NCBI RefSeq assembly: GCF_030285625.1
Contig: NZ_CP127294.1
Coordinates: forward strand, 4,040,001-4,104,000
Direction of reading: 5' to 3'
Length of the DNA stretch: 64,000 nt
Source: Amycolatopsis sp. 2-15
GTDB taxonomy: Bacteria > Actinomycetota > Actinomycetes > Mycobacteriales > Pseudonocardiaceae
The translations under genes and the position numbers were made by a program. This document shows, piece after piece, positions 18,606 through 27,493 of the stretch. The notes below the pieces were generated by a model, which worked only from the letters and a program-made list of their open reading frames with translations, had not been told where the DNA came from and ran no database searches. Each line of letters begins with the position of its first letter. Positions within the stretch are counted from its first letter, which is position 1.

Positions 18606-19430
18606 ATGATTCAAGCACAAAGACGCCACTTTGTATTGTGCATCGTGGCAGTCTGCGCGGTGGCGTGCGTCGTCGTTGCTGGGTACTCAGGCATAGGGGG
18701 AAGCGTCGCGCAAGCTTCTCATACCAATACAGGTTCTTCGGACCTGATTACGCCAGCAGACGAGGAGCTCGAAAACAACGCGGAGCAGCTTCTCGTCGAA
18801 AAATGTATGATTTACGCTGGTTTCCAAACCTGGCCTCGGGTCAAGTTGGCGGCAACTCCGCAGAATCTGTACCCATATGTGATCGATGATGTTCAGTGGG
18901 CGCGCCGGCATGGCTTCGGTAGTGACATTCAACAGTCCAACGCGCAGACTGCTGCGGCCGACCCAAACGTCCGCTATTTCTCGGGACTGTCCGACATTGA
19001 CAGGAAGCGTGCCACAACTGCCCTTAACGGGCCACTTTTGCTGTCATCTGATGCAAGCCGCGTAACAGTCGCGGTGCCGTCTGGCGGATCGATGTCACGG
19101 AGTACGCAAGGTTGTACTTCTGAATCCGAGCAGGAGCTCTACGGCAACTTGGCTGATTGGTTCCGTGTGGACGCCACTGGCGCTAGTCTGAATATGGTTC
19201 GCTACCGGATGGTGATCAACGATGCAACCTACGTCGCCACAGTCAAACGCTGGGCTTCCTGTATGGACAGGACTGGCTATCACCACGTCAGTCCGAGCGA
19301 GGCCATGGCGGCCTTCATTGGGCCTGCCGTTACTCCCACCCGACAAGTCGAGCAGCGGGCGCTCGAAATATCAACCGCGACGGCCGAGGCCTCCTGCTCC
19401 GAACAAACGAGCCTAAGGGATGTCTCGTAA
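18606..19430 (+). pseudogene. Secreted protein of unknown function, interrupted by the IS5-type element
   Basis: ATG 18606 (GGGGGGCTGAAGTG upstream) opens a protein with an N-terminal hydrophobic segment (about 10-35, signal peptide or anchor). The outside domain carries KCMIYAGFQTWP and KRWASCMDRTGYHHVSPSEA, Cys-Met-Gly patterns like those of a widespread actinobacterial secreted family of unknown role. The IS left end enters at 19416 and supplies the last codons and stop (19428-19430). If the IS and one TA duplication are removed, the frame continues for 45 codons to a stop at 20437-20439. The pre-insertion protein was then 314 residues, followed 25 nt later by the next secreted-protein gene. 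Confidence 0.75.
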
Positions 19431-20302
19431 CCCGGTGTGGGTCGGTTGTGGGTGTTGGTTGATCATGGTGTGGTGCAGGTGATCTCGGCGTCGCGGTCGG
19501 AGTGGATTGTTCCGTTCACGGGGTTGGAGCCGGGTCAGTTCCGGAAGTTGGTGCGGGTCGTGGCGAAGCGTGGTGGTGACGACATTGCTGATGGTCGTCC
19601 TGGTCGTCAGTGGCGTCTTGATCTGGCTGATCGTGTGTTGCTGGTGGCGACGTACTGGCGGACGAACCTGACGATGCGCCAGATCGGACCATTGTTCGGG
19701 GTGTCGCATTCCGCGGCGCACCGGGGGAAGCGACACGATTGGCCCGCTGCTGGCGCTGGCTCCGGTCCGCAAGCGGCGGATCGACTCGGTGGCGATCGTT
19801 GATGGCACCTTGGTGCCGACGCGGGATCACCGGCTGGCGGCGCCGTCGAAGAACTACCGGTACTCGGCGAACGTGCAGGTCGCGATCGACGTGGACACCC
19901 GGTTGGTGATCGCCACCGGGGACGCGCATCCGGGTAACCGCAATGACTGCACCGTCTACCACGACTCCGGTATCGAGCAGGAGTTGGCGGGGCGCCCGGT
20001 GATGGCCGACGGCGGCTACCAAGGCAACCCGGCCGTGATCATGCCCTACCGCAAACCCCATGACGGCAGCGATCTCCCAGACTGGAAAGAAGACCTCAAC
20101 GCCGGCCACCGCAAAATCCGTGCCCGCGTCGAACACGCCCTGGCCCGGATGAAGTGCTGGAAAATCCTGCGCGACTACCGCCGCGCCGCCAGCACCCTCA
20201 ACGACACAGTCTCCGGCATCGCCCACCTCCACAACATCCACCTCGCAGACTGATCCACAACACCAGCCCCACCAACCACACGGTCAGTTACGAGACATCC
20301 CT
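19416..20302 (+). mobile_element. IS5-family element (IS427-like), copy A
   Basis: The element is 887 bp with perfect terminal inverted repeats of at least 16 bp (AGGGATGTCTCGTAAC). It sits in a CTAG target with TA duplicated on both sides (19414-19415 and 20303-20304), which suits the IS427 subgroup of IS5. The transposase gene inside is frameshifted. It interrupts the secreted-protein gene starting at 18606. A second copy lies inverted about 0.7 kb to the right, and a fragment lies at 7161. Confidence 0.88.
19437..20253 (+). pseudogene. IS5-type DDE transposase, copy A, frameshifted
   Basis: The N-terminal half (from GTG 19437) carries SASRSEWIVPFTGLEPGQFRKL and LADRVLLVATYWRTNLTMRQIGPLFGVSHSAAHR. 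The frame is lost near 19722, where GTGATCGAC in copy B reads GGGGAAGCGAC, one base longer. The C-terminal half resumes in another frame with VAIVDGTLVPTRD (first Asp), ADGGYQGNPAVI (second Asp) and RARVEHALARMK (Glu). Both halves are otherwise complete. IS427-type elements often use two ORFs, but the altered bases here look like a lesion rather than a slippage site. Confidence 0.75.
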
Positions 20303-20304
20303 TA

Positions 20305-20439
20305 GGGACCACTGCTCGAGATCTCGATGCGAAGTATCGACAGATGCTAAATGTGCGGTATCGAAGCGTGCTTGCCCAGAAAGATCGAATGGAGGTGGCC
20401 GCACTTGGTCGGTCTCATGAAATCGTCAGGCGCGGCTAA
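20305..20439 (+). pseudogene. Cut-off 3' end of the interrupted secreted-protein gene
   Basis: Directly after the right TA duplication, codons starting GGG ACC ACT GCT run open for 45 codons to TAA 20437-20439, in the phase that would join the 18606 gene after precise excision of the IS. The peptide contains DAKYRQMLNVRYRSVLAQ and KDRMEVAALGRSHEIV, a charged helix with coiled-coil character. An open, sensible frame exactly in register is strong evidence that this is the displaced C-terminus. The next gene starts 25 nt later. Confidence 0.7.
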
Positions 20440-20464
20440 ATGAAGGCGGAGGAAGGCACTGATC

Positions 20465-20965
20465 ATGAGACGTCATATCGGATCCATGGCACTCTTCGCT
20501 TCACTCATCACGATATTTGTTTCAATGCCACCGGCTGCATTTGCAGCATCGCCGATAGTGGGTGCACCATCGCCCCTTGTTCGTCAGGGACAGTCTAGTC
20601 AGGCGGTCGCCACCCCCGATTCGGCAAACGGGTATTTCTATGCTGAGGCTGATCAAGGTTATCTTTGTTCATGGAGTGGAAATGGCGCGGACTGGAGTTA
20701 CTCCCAAAATGGAGCCAATTGTCTAAATAACGACATCTGGGTAGAGAACAACGGGTATTTTGAAACCTACGATTGCGTGGAAATCTTCTGGGGAACCAGC
20801 TATGGAGGTGCCGGCGCTTTCCTTGGTCAGGGGATAGCGTGGGACCTCACCACAGGTCGGTACACGTTCGATTATGAAGGGGACAATCCGGAGCCTGGCT
20901 ACCTGGAGAGCATGGAGAACAACGCTGCATCTCATGCGTGGACGCCGGCCAATCAATTTTGCTGA
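20465..20965 (+). CDS. Small secreted protein of unknown function
   Basis: The protein has 166 residues; ATG 20465 follows GGCGGAGGAAGG. A signal peptide (about 1-28) ends in AAFA-A. The mature protein is rich in Gly, Asn, Trp and Tyr, with four Cys and a pattern YLCSWSGNGADWSYSQNGANC and YGGAGAFLGQGIAWDL. This is loosely like crystallin-type or I36-type secreted inhibitors, but not enough to name a family. GC content is clearly below the chromosome average, suggesting transfer. It was probably the second gene of an operon with the interrupted 18606 gene, and now lies between two inverted IS copies, probably without its original promoter. Confidence 0.75.
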   Translation: MRRHIGSMALFASLITIFVSMPPAAFAASPIVGAPSPLVRQGQSSQAVATPDSANGYFYAEADQGYLCSWSGNGADWSYSQNGANCLNNDIWVENNGYFETYDCVEIFWGTSYGGAGAFLGQGIAWDLTTGRYTFDYEGDNPEPGYLESMENNAASHAWTPANQFC

Positions 20966-20999
20966 TCCATATCGGAAATGTTTAAATCTGCACCAGCTA

Positions 21000-21884
21000 A
21001 GGGATGTCTCGTAACTGGTGTTGTGGTTGGTGGGGTTGGTGTTGTGGATCAGGCGGTGAGGAGGATGTTGTGCAGGTGCGCGATTCCGGAGACGGTGTCG
21101 TTCAGGGTGCTGGCGGCGCGGCGGTAGTCGCGCAGGATTTTCCAGCACTTCATCCGGGCCAGCGCGTGCTCGACGCGGGCACGGATCTTGCGGTGGCCGG
21201 CATTGAGATCTTCCTGCCAATCTGGTAGATCGCGGCCGTCGCGGGGTTTGCGGTAGGGCATGATCACGGCCGGGTTGCCTTGGTAGCCGCCGTCGGCCAT
21301 GACCGGGCGCCCCGCCAACTCCTGCTCGATGCCGCAGGCGCGGTAGACGGTGCAGTCATTGCGGTTACCCGGATGCGCGTCCCCGGTGGCGATCACCAAC
21401 CGGGTGTCCGCGTCGATCGCGACCTGCACGTTCGCCGAGTACCGGTAGTTCTTCGACGGCGCCGCCAGCCGGTGATCCCGCGTCGGCACCAGCGTGCCGT
21501 CCACGATCGCAACCGAGTCGATCCGCCGCTTGCGGACCGGGCCAGCGCCAGCAGCGGCCCGATCGTGTCGATCACCCGGTGCGCCGCGGAATGCTACACC
21601 CCGAACAGAGGTCCGATCTGGCGCATCGTCAGGTTCGTCCGCCAATAGGTCGCCACCAGCAACACACGATCGGCCAAATCCAGGCGCCACTGACGACCAG
21701 GCCGGCCATCAGCGATCTCATCACCACCACGCTTCGCCACGACGCTCACCAACTTGCGGAACTGACCTGGCTCCAACCCCGTGAACGGGGCAATCCACTC
21801 CGACCGCGACGCCGAAATCACCTGCACCACACGATGATCAACCAACACCCCCAACCGACCCTCACCGGGTTACGAGACATCTCT
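21000..21884 (-). mobile_element. IS5-family element (IS427-like), copy B, inverted
   Basis: The element is 885 bp and closely similar to copy A but in opposite orientation. The left outer end is CTA|AGGGATGTCTCGTAAC (20997-21015); the right end carries one mismatch (CTCT for CCCT). It is flanked by TA on both sides inside a CTAG target. Length differs from copy A by 2 bp, which matches a +1 lesion in A and a -1 lesion in B relative to an 886-bp parent. With copy A it brackets the 20465 gene as a composite-transposon-like unit. Confidence 0.86.
21049..21854 (-). pseudogene. IS5-type DDE transposase, copy B, nonsense and frameshift
   Basis: The minus-strand gene starts near 21854 (VLVDHRVVQVISASRSEW). 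It meets TAG at about 21594, where copy A has TCG (Ser of GVSHSAAHR). Further on, GGCTCCGGTCC of copy A reads GGCCCGGTCC, a 1-nt loss, after which the C-terminal part (RKRRIDSVAIVDGTLVPTRD to HNILLTA) is open in the frame ending at 21049. The DDE residues are present. The lesions differ from those of copy A, so a mosaic of the two could give an intact gene. Confidence 0.78.
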
Positions 21885-22051
21885 TAGCGTGTCATGCGGG
21901 CGGTGCCGCGGCACTAGGCTGGCGCACGCTTCCGCCGATCGAGCGAACCTGACCTTGCCCGAGTTCAGGGGCAAGGGAGTGGCACAGCAAGCTGGCAAGG
22001 GCTTCTCCCGACGCTCGTGGCGATCTTGTCGTCACAGCGGAAGGAGCGGTC

Positions 22052-22927
22052 GTGGTTGCTCATCATCTTGCCAGTCCTGGTTCTTCGAGTCCGGTTTCGG
22101 TGCTGCAGCGAAGTCTTCGGCAGTCGTCGGTTGTCACGAGGTTTGATCTCGCGCTTCGAAACTGGTCTCGGGAAGATCCCGATCTCTCGGGCATCGAGAG
22201 TGCGCAGTGCTTATCCGCGGTGTTGGCCACCCGGGAGTACGCGCGCCACGACGAGGTGTTGTTCGCGTTGTTGCGCCGCGCGGCGACGTTGGGGAGCGAC
22301 GGTGTGACGGCGGCCGAGATTGTGCTGAACGCGATGTTGCCGGCGGTCCCGGGGATCACCGGCCGGGTGATCCGGGCGAGCCGTACGGCGGCGGGGGCGT
22401 TCGGGCCGCGTCGCGGAGTGACCGGGGGTGGAGTCTCCGCGTCGGAGGACAACGCGGACATCCAGGCGACGGTGATCGGTCACCTGTGGGAGCAAGTGCG
22501 CTGCTATCCGTTGCGTCGGTGCCACCATGTGGCGGCCAATCTGGTGCGGGAGACGCAGCGGGCGGCGCTGCGTGCGCTCGGTGTCGATTATGCGCAGGCG
22601 GTGGCCGACGTGGTGAGCATCGACGTGGACGACTTCCACGGCGGGGTGACCCAGTCAACGGCCGAGGTGGATGCTTCGGAGGAGTTGCTCGAGTTGCTGG
22701 CGTGGGCGGTGGAGCAGAAGCGTCTGGATGAACAGGCGAGCGCGATCCTGGTCGCGCGCTACTTCGGCGATCGGGTCGGTCGAGATGGGGTGGCGACGGA
22801 CCGGCAGGTGGGGGAGTTGTTCGGGGTGAGTCAGCCGACGGTGACGCGGCGGCGGAACCGGGCGGTCGAGCAGCTGGCCGAGGCGGCGCGGGAGTTCCCC
22901 GGCTGTGGGATCCGGTGGGCGAGCTGA
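22052..22927 (+). CDS. Sigma-factor-like helix-turn-helix regulator of the conjugative element
   Basis: The protein has 291 residues; GTG 22052 with AAGGAG at 22041-22046. The C-terminal 90 residues resemble sigma region 4: LEQ-like helices ending in TDRQVGELFGVSQPTVTRRRNRAVEQLAEAAREF. The middle part (HLWEQVRCYPLRRCHHVAANLVRETQRAAL) is like the helical domain of sigma-like proteins that lead the transfer region of actinobacterial ICEs. It is the first gene of the run that leads into tcpC. A role in switching on transfer genes is inferred from this position. Confidence 0.65.
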   Translation: MVAHHLASPGSSSPVSVLQRSLRQSSVVTRFDLALRNWSREDPDLSGIESAQCLSAVLATREYARHDEVLFALLRRAATLGSDGVTAAEIVLNAMLPAVPGITGRVIRASRTAAGAFGPRRGVTGGGVSASEDNADIQATVIGHLWEQVRCYPLRRCHHVAANLVRETQRAALRALGVDYAQAVADVVSIDVDDFHGGVTQSTAEVDASEELLELLAWAVEQKRLDEQASAILVARYFGDRVGRDGVATDRQVGELFGVSQPTVTRRRNRAVEQLAEAAREFPGCGIRWAS

Positions 22928-22994
22928 ATCAAACCCAACCGGCTGTCCCGTGTCTGGGGCTGTCCGCTCGCCGTTTCTGCAGGTTGGAGCACCT

Positions 22995-23252
22995 GTGACT
23001 GGATTTCACGCTGCCCTTGACCCGGGTGAGGCAACGATCGCGCGGGCCCGGATCCGTGCCCGCCTGCTGGCCAACCGGCTGAGTTCGACGCTGGTCGACC
23101 GCGCCCTGTACGTCGAGCTGCAGCAGTTCCTCGACGACGTCGGGTTCCGGGCCTGCGATGCGCTGGAGGAACTCAGCGAACGCTCCGACCCCGCCTTGCG
23201 CCACCGTCTGCACTTGGTCCTGGGCATCGGCTCCGCCGAGGACTGCTCGTGA
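22995..23252 (+). CDS. Small helical protein of the conjugative element, unknown function
   Basis: The protein has 85 residues from GTG 22995, with TTGGAG 5 nt upstream. It is predicted almost entirely helical (ATIARARIRARLLANRLSSTL, then ALYVELQQFLDDVGF and CDALEELSERS). Its stop overlaps the GTG of the TcpC-like gene by 4 nt, so it is translated with the transfer operon. No family recognised. Confidence 0.6.
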   Translation: MTGFHAALDPGEATIARARIRARLLANRLSSTLVDRALYVELQQFLDDVGFRACDALEELSERSDPALRHRLHLVLGIGSAEDCS

Positions 23253-24217
23253 GCCGGCGCGAGGGCCGGGCCGGGTTGCTGAAGAGGCTGTTGCCGGACG
23301 CTCCGGTCGAGCCGGCGCTCCCTTCCGCGACGCATCGCGGCGGGCGGATTCTGGCGTGGTGCGTCGTGGTGGCGAGCCCGCTAGTGACGCTCGGCGGGCT
23401 GATTGTGCTCCGTCCGACGCCACCGGTCTCGTCGCCGAGCGCTCACGTCGAGACCGAGCAGCGAGATCCGCGTGGTTGGACCGAGATGTACGTGCGCTCG
23501 TGGCTCGCAGCCAGCCGAGACGACCCGGCAGGGCTGGCCGCGTTCTATCCGGACGGGATGGCGTCGCAGCGCGACGTCGGCACGCAGATCCCGGTGGACA
23601 CCGCGGTGGTCTCGGTGGTCTCGCCGGCGCCCGGGACCTGGTCGGTTGTGGTCGCGGTGAACCTGCTGACCGAGCAGCCCGACGGCAGCCATCCGTCGAA
23701 GATCACGTGTGAGCAGGTCAGCCTTGTCGGGGGCCGCGATGCGTACGTCGCGACCGAGTTGCCGTCGCCGGTGGCCTGCCCTGGCACGCTGGCGCCGGTC
23801 GAGCTCGCCTATGACCAGTCCGCGGATCTGACCGGGCCGATCGGGCAGTCGGTCGGCGGGTTCCTGACCGCCTACCTGGTGGGGCAAGGGCAGCTCGACC
23901 GGTACACCAGCCCCGGGGCAAGCCTTGCCCCGGTCGTGCCAGCGCCCTACATGTCGGTGCAGCTGCAGCAGCTGCGCACGCACGAGGATTTCGAGCCGGG
24001 GCAGGCCGCACGGCCGCTCGACGGCACCCAGACTCACGTCCTGACCCGCGCGCTCGGCTATGACGCCACTGGTCAGAACACCGCGGTCGACTACGCGCTG
24101 ACCCTCACCGCTCGTGCCGGGCGTTGGGAAGTCAGCAGCGTCGATGCGAGCCCGCTGCTGGTCACTCCGTCCGTCGCTTCGCCGGTCCCCAGCAGTGTGA
24201 CCCGAGGAGGCTCGTGA
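23249..24217 (+). CDS. tcpC: TcpC-like conjugal transfer protein
   Basis: The protein has 322 residues. A short basic cytoplasmic part precedes one membrane segment (about 34-55) and an extracytoplasmic region made of two NTF2-like halves (about 75-190 and 195-305), ending with the WEVSSVDASPLL strand. This is the layout of TcpC/VirB8-like scaffold proteins that place the transfer channel in Gram-positive conjugation. The GTG start overlaps the preceding stop; the stop overlaps the next ATG (TGATG). Confidence 0.82.
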   Translation: MSRREGRAGLLKRLLPDAPVEPALPSATHRGGRILAWCVVVASPLVTLGGLIVLRPTPPVSSPSAHVETEQRDPRGWTEMYVRSWLAASRDDPAGLAAFYPDGMASQRDVGTQIPVDTAVVSVVSPAPGTWSVVVAVNLLTEQPDGSHPSKITCEQVSLVGGRDAYVATELPSPVACPGTLAPVELAYDQSADLTGPIGQSVGGFLTAYLVGQGQLDRYTSPGASLAPVVPAPYMSVQLQQLRTHEDFEPGQAARPLDGTQTHVLTRALGYDATGQNTAVDYALTLTARAGRWEVSSVDASPLLVTPSVASPVPSSVTRGGS

Positions 24218-24459
24218 TGACGATCGTGCTCGCCGCGGACGTGAAGTCGTGGATCGACACCAACTTGTCGTGGGGTGATCAGACGGTGCGCCGGCTGATA
24301 TTGCTGGCGGCGGTCGTGGGTGGGATCGGGTTGTTGATCGGCACGCGGGGGAACTTCACGCGGTCGATCAAGTACGGCGTGATCGCCGCGATCTTCCTCG
24401 GGATTCTGCTGAATCTCGATGCGGTGTCGGGGATGTTCGGCGCCTGGTTCACGCACTGA
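24217..24459 (+). CDS. Small two-segment membrane protein (TcpD-like)
   Basis: The protein has 80 residues from ATG 24217, overlapping the previous stop by one base. A short extracytoplasmic start (WIDTNLSWGDQTVRR) is followed by two membrane segments (about 24-42 and 52-72). Position between the tcpC- and tcpE-like genes and this size fit the TcpD type of channel subunit. The assignment rests on synteny and topology, because such short proteins carry little sequence signal. Confidence 0.7.
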   Translation: MTIVLAADVKSWIDTNLSWGDQTVRRLILLAAVVGGIGLLIGTRGNFTRSIKYGVIAAIFLGILLNLDAVSGMFGAWFTH

Positions 24460-24920
24460 TGGCCGGGCAGAAGTCGGGCGATGGTGTCCTGATCGGACGG
24501 TCCTACACGCGGTCTCGCCGGTTTCCGCGGATGTTCGGGCGGATGCCGGGCCGCGACGGCGGCTATCTGCCGGGCGGCCCGTACACGTTGACGCAGGGCG
24601 TGCTCTTCCTCGGGCTGCTGGTGATCGTCTGGAAGGTGTCGGCGTTCGACTGGCTGGGGCCGGCGCGGTGGGGGCTGCCGCTCGGGGCGATTTTCGTGCG
24701 CCGCGCGCGTATCGAGTCGCGGACGCCGTTGGGCTGGCTCGCCGGTCTGGTGATGTGCCTGCTTGCCCCGGCCACGGGCTTGCTCGGGAATCGGCCCTAC
24801 CGTGCACCACGTCCACAGTGGAGCAAGCAGCAGATCCATCTGCACCTTGTCCAGGATCGTGCCAACGCGGCACCTTTGGAGCGCATCCTCGCGGGTGCCG
24901 GCAAGCGGGGGAGTGCCTGA
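24459..24920 (+). CDS. tcpE: TcpE family conjugal transfer membrane protein
   Basis: The protein has 153 residues from ATG 24459 (TGATG overlap). The N-terminal region has the RSYTRSRRFPRMFGRMPG patch seen in TcpE/PrgI-like proteins, then two membrane segments (about 48-70 and 85-112), and a basic C-terminal tail after GLLGNRPYRAPRPQW. It is expected in the inner-membrane part of the mating channel next to the ATPase encoded directly downstream (again a TGATG overlap). Confidence 0.8.
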   Translation: MAGQKSGDGVLIGRSYTRSRRFPRMFGRMPGRDGGYLPGGPYTLTQGVLFLGLLVIVWKVSAFDWLGPARWGLPLGAIFVRRARIESRTPLGWLAGLVMCLLAPATGLLGNRPYRAPRPQWSKQQIHLHLVQDRANAAPLERILAGAGKRGSA

Positions 24921-27493
24921 TGGACCGACAGATCCTGGACATCGCCGGCAACGTGCTGTTCTGCGCGGACGGTTCGACGTGGGGCGTGTGGCGGGTGTTC
25001 CCGCGGGAGAGTGCGCGCTCGACCGGGAAGCAGTTGCGCCAGCTCTACGAGCGCACGGTGACGTTGATGAAGTCGCTGCGTGGGGAGGTGATGATCGCGT
25101 CGCTGTGTGAGCAGGTGCAGCCGCACGCGATCGTGCGCCGGTGTCTCGACGGTGTCGACCTCGATGCCAATCCGCATTGGGCCGAGACCGTGCACAATGC
25201 CTGGGATCAGCTCGAGACCTTGGACGTGCTGGGTCGCAGTTACTGGATTGCCAAGCCGTTGGATGGTGAGGGTTGGCGCGAGAGTACGCAGGGGTTGTTG
25301 CGTGCGACCGGGGCGGCTCTCGCGGCCAGTCTCGGTCTGTCGGCGCGCCCTGCGACGGCGAGCGCGATCGCCGTGGCGCGCGAGCGTGTCCGGGTCGCGG
25401 GCCAGGACTTGGACGGGTCGATCCCGATCCGGCCGGCGAGCGAGGCGGAGCTGCTGTGGTGGTTGTGTCGGGCGCCGGTCCGTGGGGTTGACGAGCCTCA
25501 GCTCGAGACCAGCGAGACCGTCCACAACACCGGGATCTCGGTCTCGCGCAGCGGCCGGGCCAGTCTCGCCACGCTCCGCGGCAGCGTTCTCGACGAAGGC
25601 GGACGAACTGATCGCGCCGGCGGTCTGCTGGGTCCGCCGGCGACGCTGAACCGGCGCTTCCTCAAATGCGTGACCCCCCGTGACGACGTGCTGGTCACCA
25701 GCTACCAGGCCTACCTTGTGTTGGCGGAGATGCCGCGCGCGTTCACCTTTCCCGGTCACGAGATTCTGGCGCGTCTGGCTGACATCGGGTTCGGCGTGGA
25801 CTACGCGCTGCGGATCACCGCGACGACCAACGAAGAAGCGCGCGCGAGCAACCGGCGCCGGACCCGTGACCTGATGAGCCAGGACGAGGAGCACGGCGGG
25901 GACGCGGCCGGTGTGCCGGCGGATGTGCATTCGGCGCAGGAGGAGATCCAGCACAAGAACGCCCGGCTCGGCGCCAGCTCCACTGAACTGGACCTCGAGG
26001 TCGGGGTGGTCGCGTGTGTGTGGGGCGAAACCGCCGACGAGTGCGACGCCCGCGCCAAGGTCCTGCGACGGGCGTTCCTGGGCGGTGAGTACAAGTGGGA
26101 GCGTCCGCTCGGCGGGCAGCGCCACCTGTACCAGGCGCTGCTGCCTGGGTATCGGACGCCGTTGGTGTTGCGGGAGTGCAGCCAGAACCTGCTGGCCACC
26201 GACGCGGCGATGTTGCTGCCGGTGTCCGCGACCGAGTTCGGAGATCCGACCGGTGCGTTGTTCGGGATGGTGCTCGACGGCGGCGCGATCGCGCCCTACC
26301 TGCTCGACCCGACCTACGGCCCGACGCACGACTCGTCCGGCGGTCTGGCGGTGATTGGCGAGCTCGGCGCCGGCAAGTCCGTCGTGCTAAAGAACGTCGC
26401 CGCGGTCGTTCGGCTGATGCTCGACGGCCGGGTGATTGCCGTCGATCGCACCCGCAGCCGGGAATGGGTCCCCGTCGCCGGGGCGCTGCCAGGCAACAGC
26501 CAGGTCGTGGACGTCGTCGACCCGACCCTGGACAGTGAGCGCGCGAACTCCGCGGAGCTGCGGTACTCGTGCGATCCGCTGCGGGTGTTCGGCGGCAACG
26601 CGAAGACCAGCACCGGTATTGCCGAGATCTTCTTCGCCGCGTGGCTCGACCTTGAGTCCAACTCCGCCGAACGCGACGCGCTGGGCCGCGGGCTGGACGC
26701 CGTGAGCGGAACCGCCGGCGCCTCAAGCAACGCCCTCGTCGACATGCTCGCCCGGCAAGGCAAGCACGATCCCGCCGCCCGGGCTCTCGCCACGCGGCTG
26801 CAGCGGTTGCGGCGGGACCCGATCACCCGCCCGATCTTCGACCCGGACTTGCCGCCGGTGGACCTGTTCGACGCGGACATGGTCGTGTTCTGCACTCACG
26901 AGATCCCGCTGCCGAGCGCCTTGGAGATGAGCAGCGAGCGCATGGCCGCGCGCGTGCCGCCCCGCAAGCTGTTCGGGCGAGCCTTCCACCTGCTGATCGC
27001 GGCGATCGCGAAGGAGATCTGCTTCGGCACCGACCGGTGGGGCGAGTTCATCTGCGACGAGGCCTACAACGTCACCGGCACCCCCGAGGGCCAGCAGATC
27101 GCGCTCGAGTTCGTGCGCGATGGCCGCAAGCACGGTGCCGACGCCGCATTCGGTTCCCACGCGGCGAAGGACCTCGGCGACGACGTCCTGCGTGGACTGA
27201 TCGCCGTCAGGTTCCTCGGCCGCCACCGCGACGACGCCCTCGCGCGGCAAGGCCTCGCCTGGCTAGGCATCGACCCATCCGACAGCCACTACCACGAGAT
27301 CGTCACCCGCGAGCTCTCCCCGCTGAACCCGGCCGGGGGAGAGGCGGAGCGCCGCGCCCGCGCGGGCGAATTCGTGGTCCGCGACCATGCGGGCCGCGTC
27401 GGACGGGTCAAAGTGATGACCCAGCCCTACCGGACCTTGCCCAAATCCGTGCTCACCACACCGAGAATCGACCGCGGCGGCACCAGGCGGTGA
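24920..27493 (+). CDS. VirB4/TcpF-type conjugation ATPase
   Basis: The protein has 857 residues from ATG 24920, which overlaps the tcpE stop. The N-terminal half is the VirB4-like membrane-interaction region. The C-terminal half is an ATPase with Walker A GELGAGKSVV (about 480), conserved VDRTRSREW after it, and Walker B FICDEAYN (about 710), then GSHAAKDLGDD. It would power substrate or pilus movement through the channel. It appears intact. The relaxase and coupling ATPase (TcpA/FtsK-like) that normally accompany it are not in the window. Confidence 0.88.
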   Translation: MDRQILDIAGNVLFCADGSTWGVWRVFPRESARSTGKQLRQLYERTVTLMKSLRGEVMIASLCEQVQPHAIVRRCLDGVDLDANPHWAETVHNAWDQLETLDVLGRSYWIAKPLDGEGWRESTQGLLRATGAALAASLGLSARPATASAIAVARERVRVAGQDLDGSIPIRPASEAELLWWLCRAPVRGVDEPQLETSETVHNTGISVSRSGRASLATLRGSVLDEGGRTDRAGGLLGPPATLNRRFLKCVTPRDDVLVTSYQAYLVLAEMPRAFTFPGHEILARLADIGFGVDYALRITATTNEEARASNRRRTRDLMSQDEEHGGDAAGVPADVHSAQEEIQHKNARLGASSTELDLEVGVVACVWGETADECDARAKVLRRAFLGGEYKWERPLGGQRHLYQALLPGYRTPLVLRECSQNLLATDAAMLLPVSATEFGDPTGALFGMVLDGGAIAPYLLDPTYGPTHDSSGGLAVIGELGAGKSVVLKNVAAVVRLMLDGRVIAVDRTRSREWVPVAGALPGNSQVVDVVDPTLDSERANSAELRYSCDPLRVFGGNAKTSTGIAEIFFAAWLDLESNSAERDALGRGLDAVSGTAGASSNALVDMLARQGKHDPAARALATRLQRLRRDPITRPIFDPDLPPVDLFDADMVVFCTHEIPLPSALEMSSERMAARVPPRKLFGRAFHLLIAAIAKEICFGTDRWGEFICDEAYNVTGTPEGQQIALEFVRDGRKHGADAAFGSHAAKDLGDDVLRGLIAVRFLGRHRDDALARQGLAWLGIDPSDSHYHEIVTRELSPLNPAGGEAERRARAGEFVVRDHAGRVGRVKVMTQPYRTLPKSVLTTPRIDRGGTRR

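Noticed and set aside
19437..20253. Programmed frameshift in the IS5-type transposase
   Set aside because: The frame changes of the two copies are at different places and of different kinds, and neither has a slippery heptamer, so lesions are the simpler explanation.
8000..22000. Left attachment site of the ICE
   Set aside because: I looked for a duplicate of the tRNA-Lys 3' end (TCAGGGACTCGAACC and neighbours) in this stretch by eye and saw none; no boundary is claimed.
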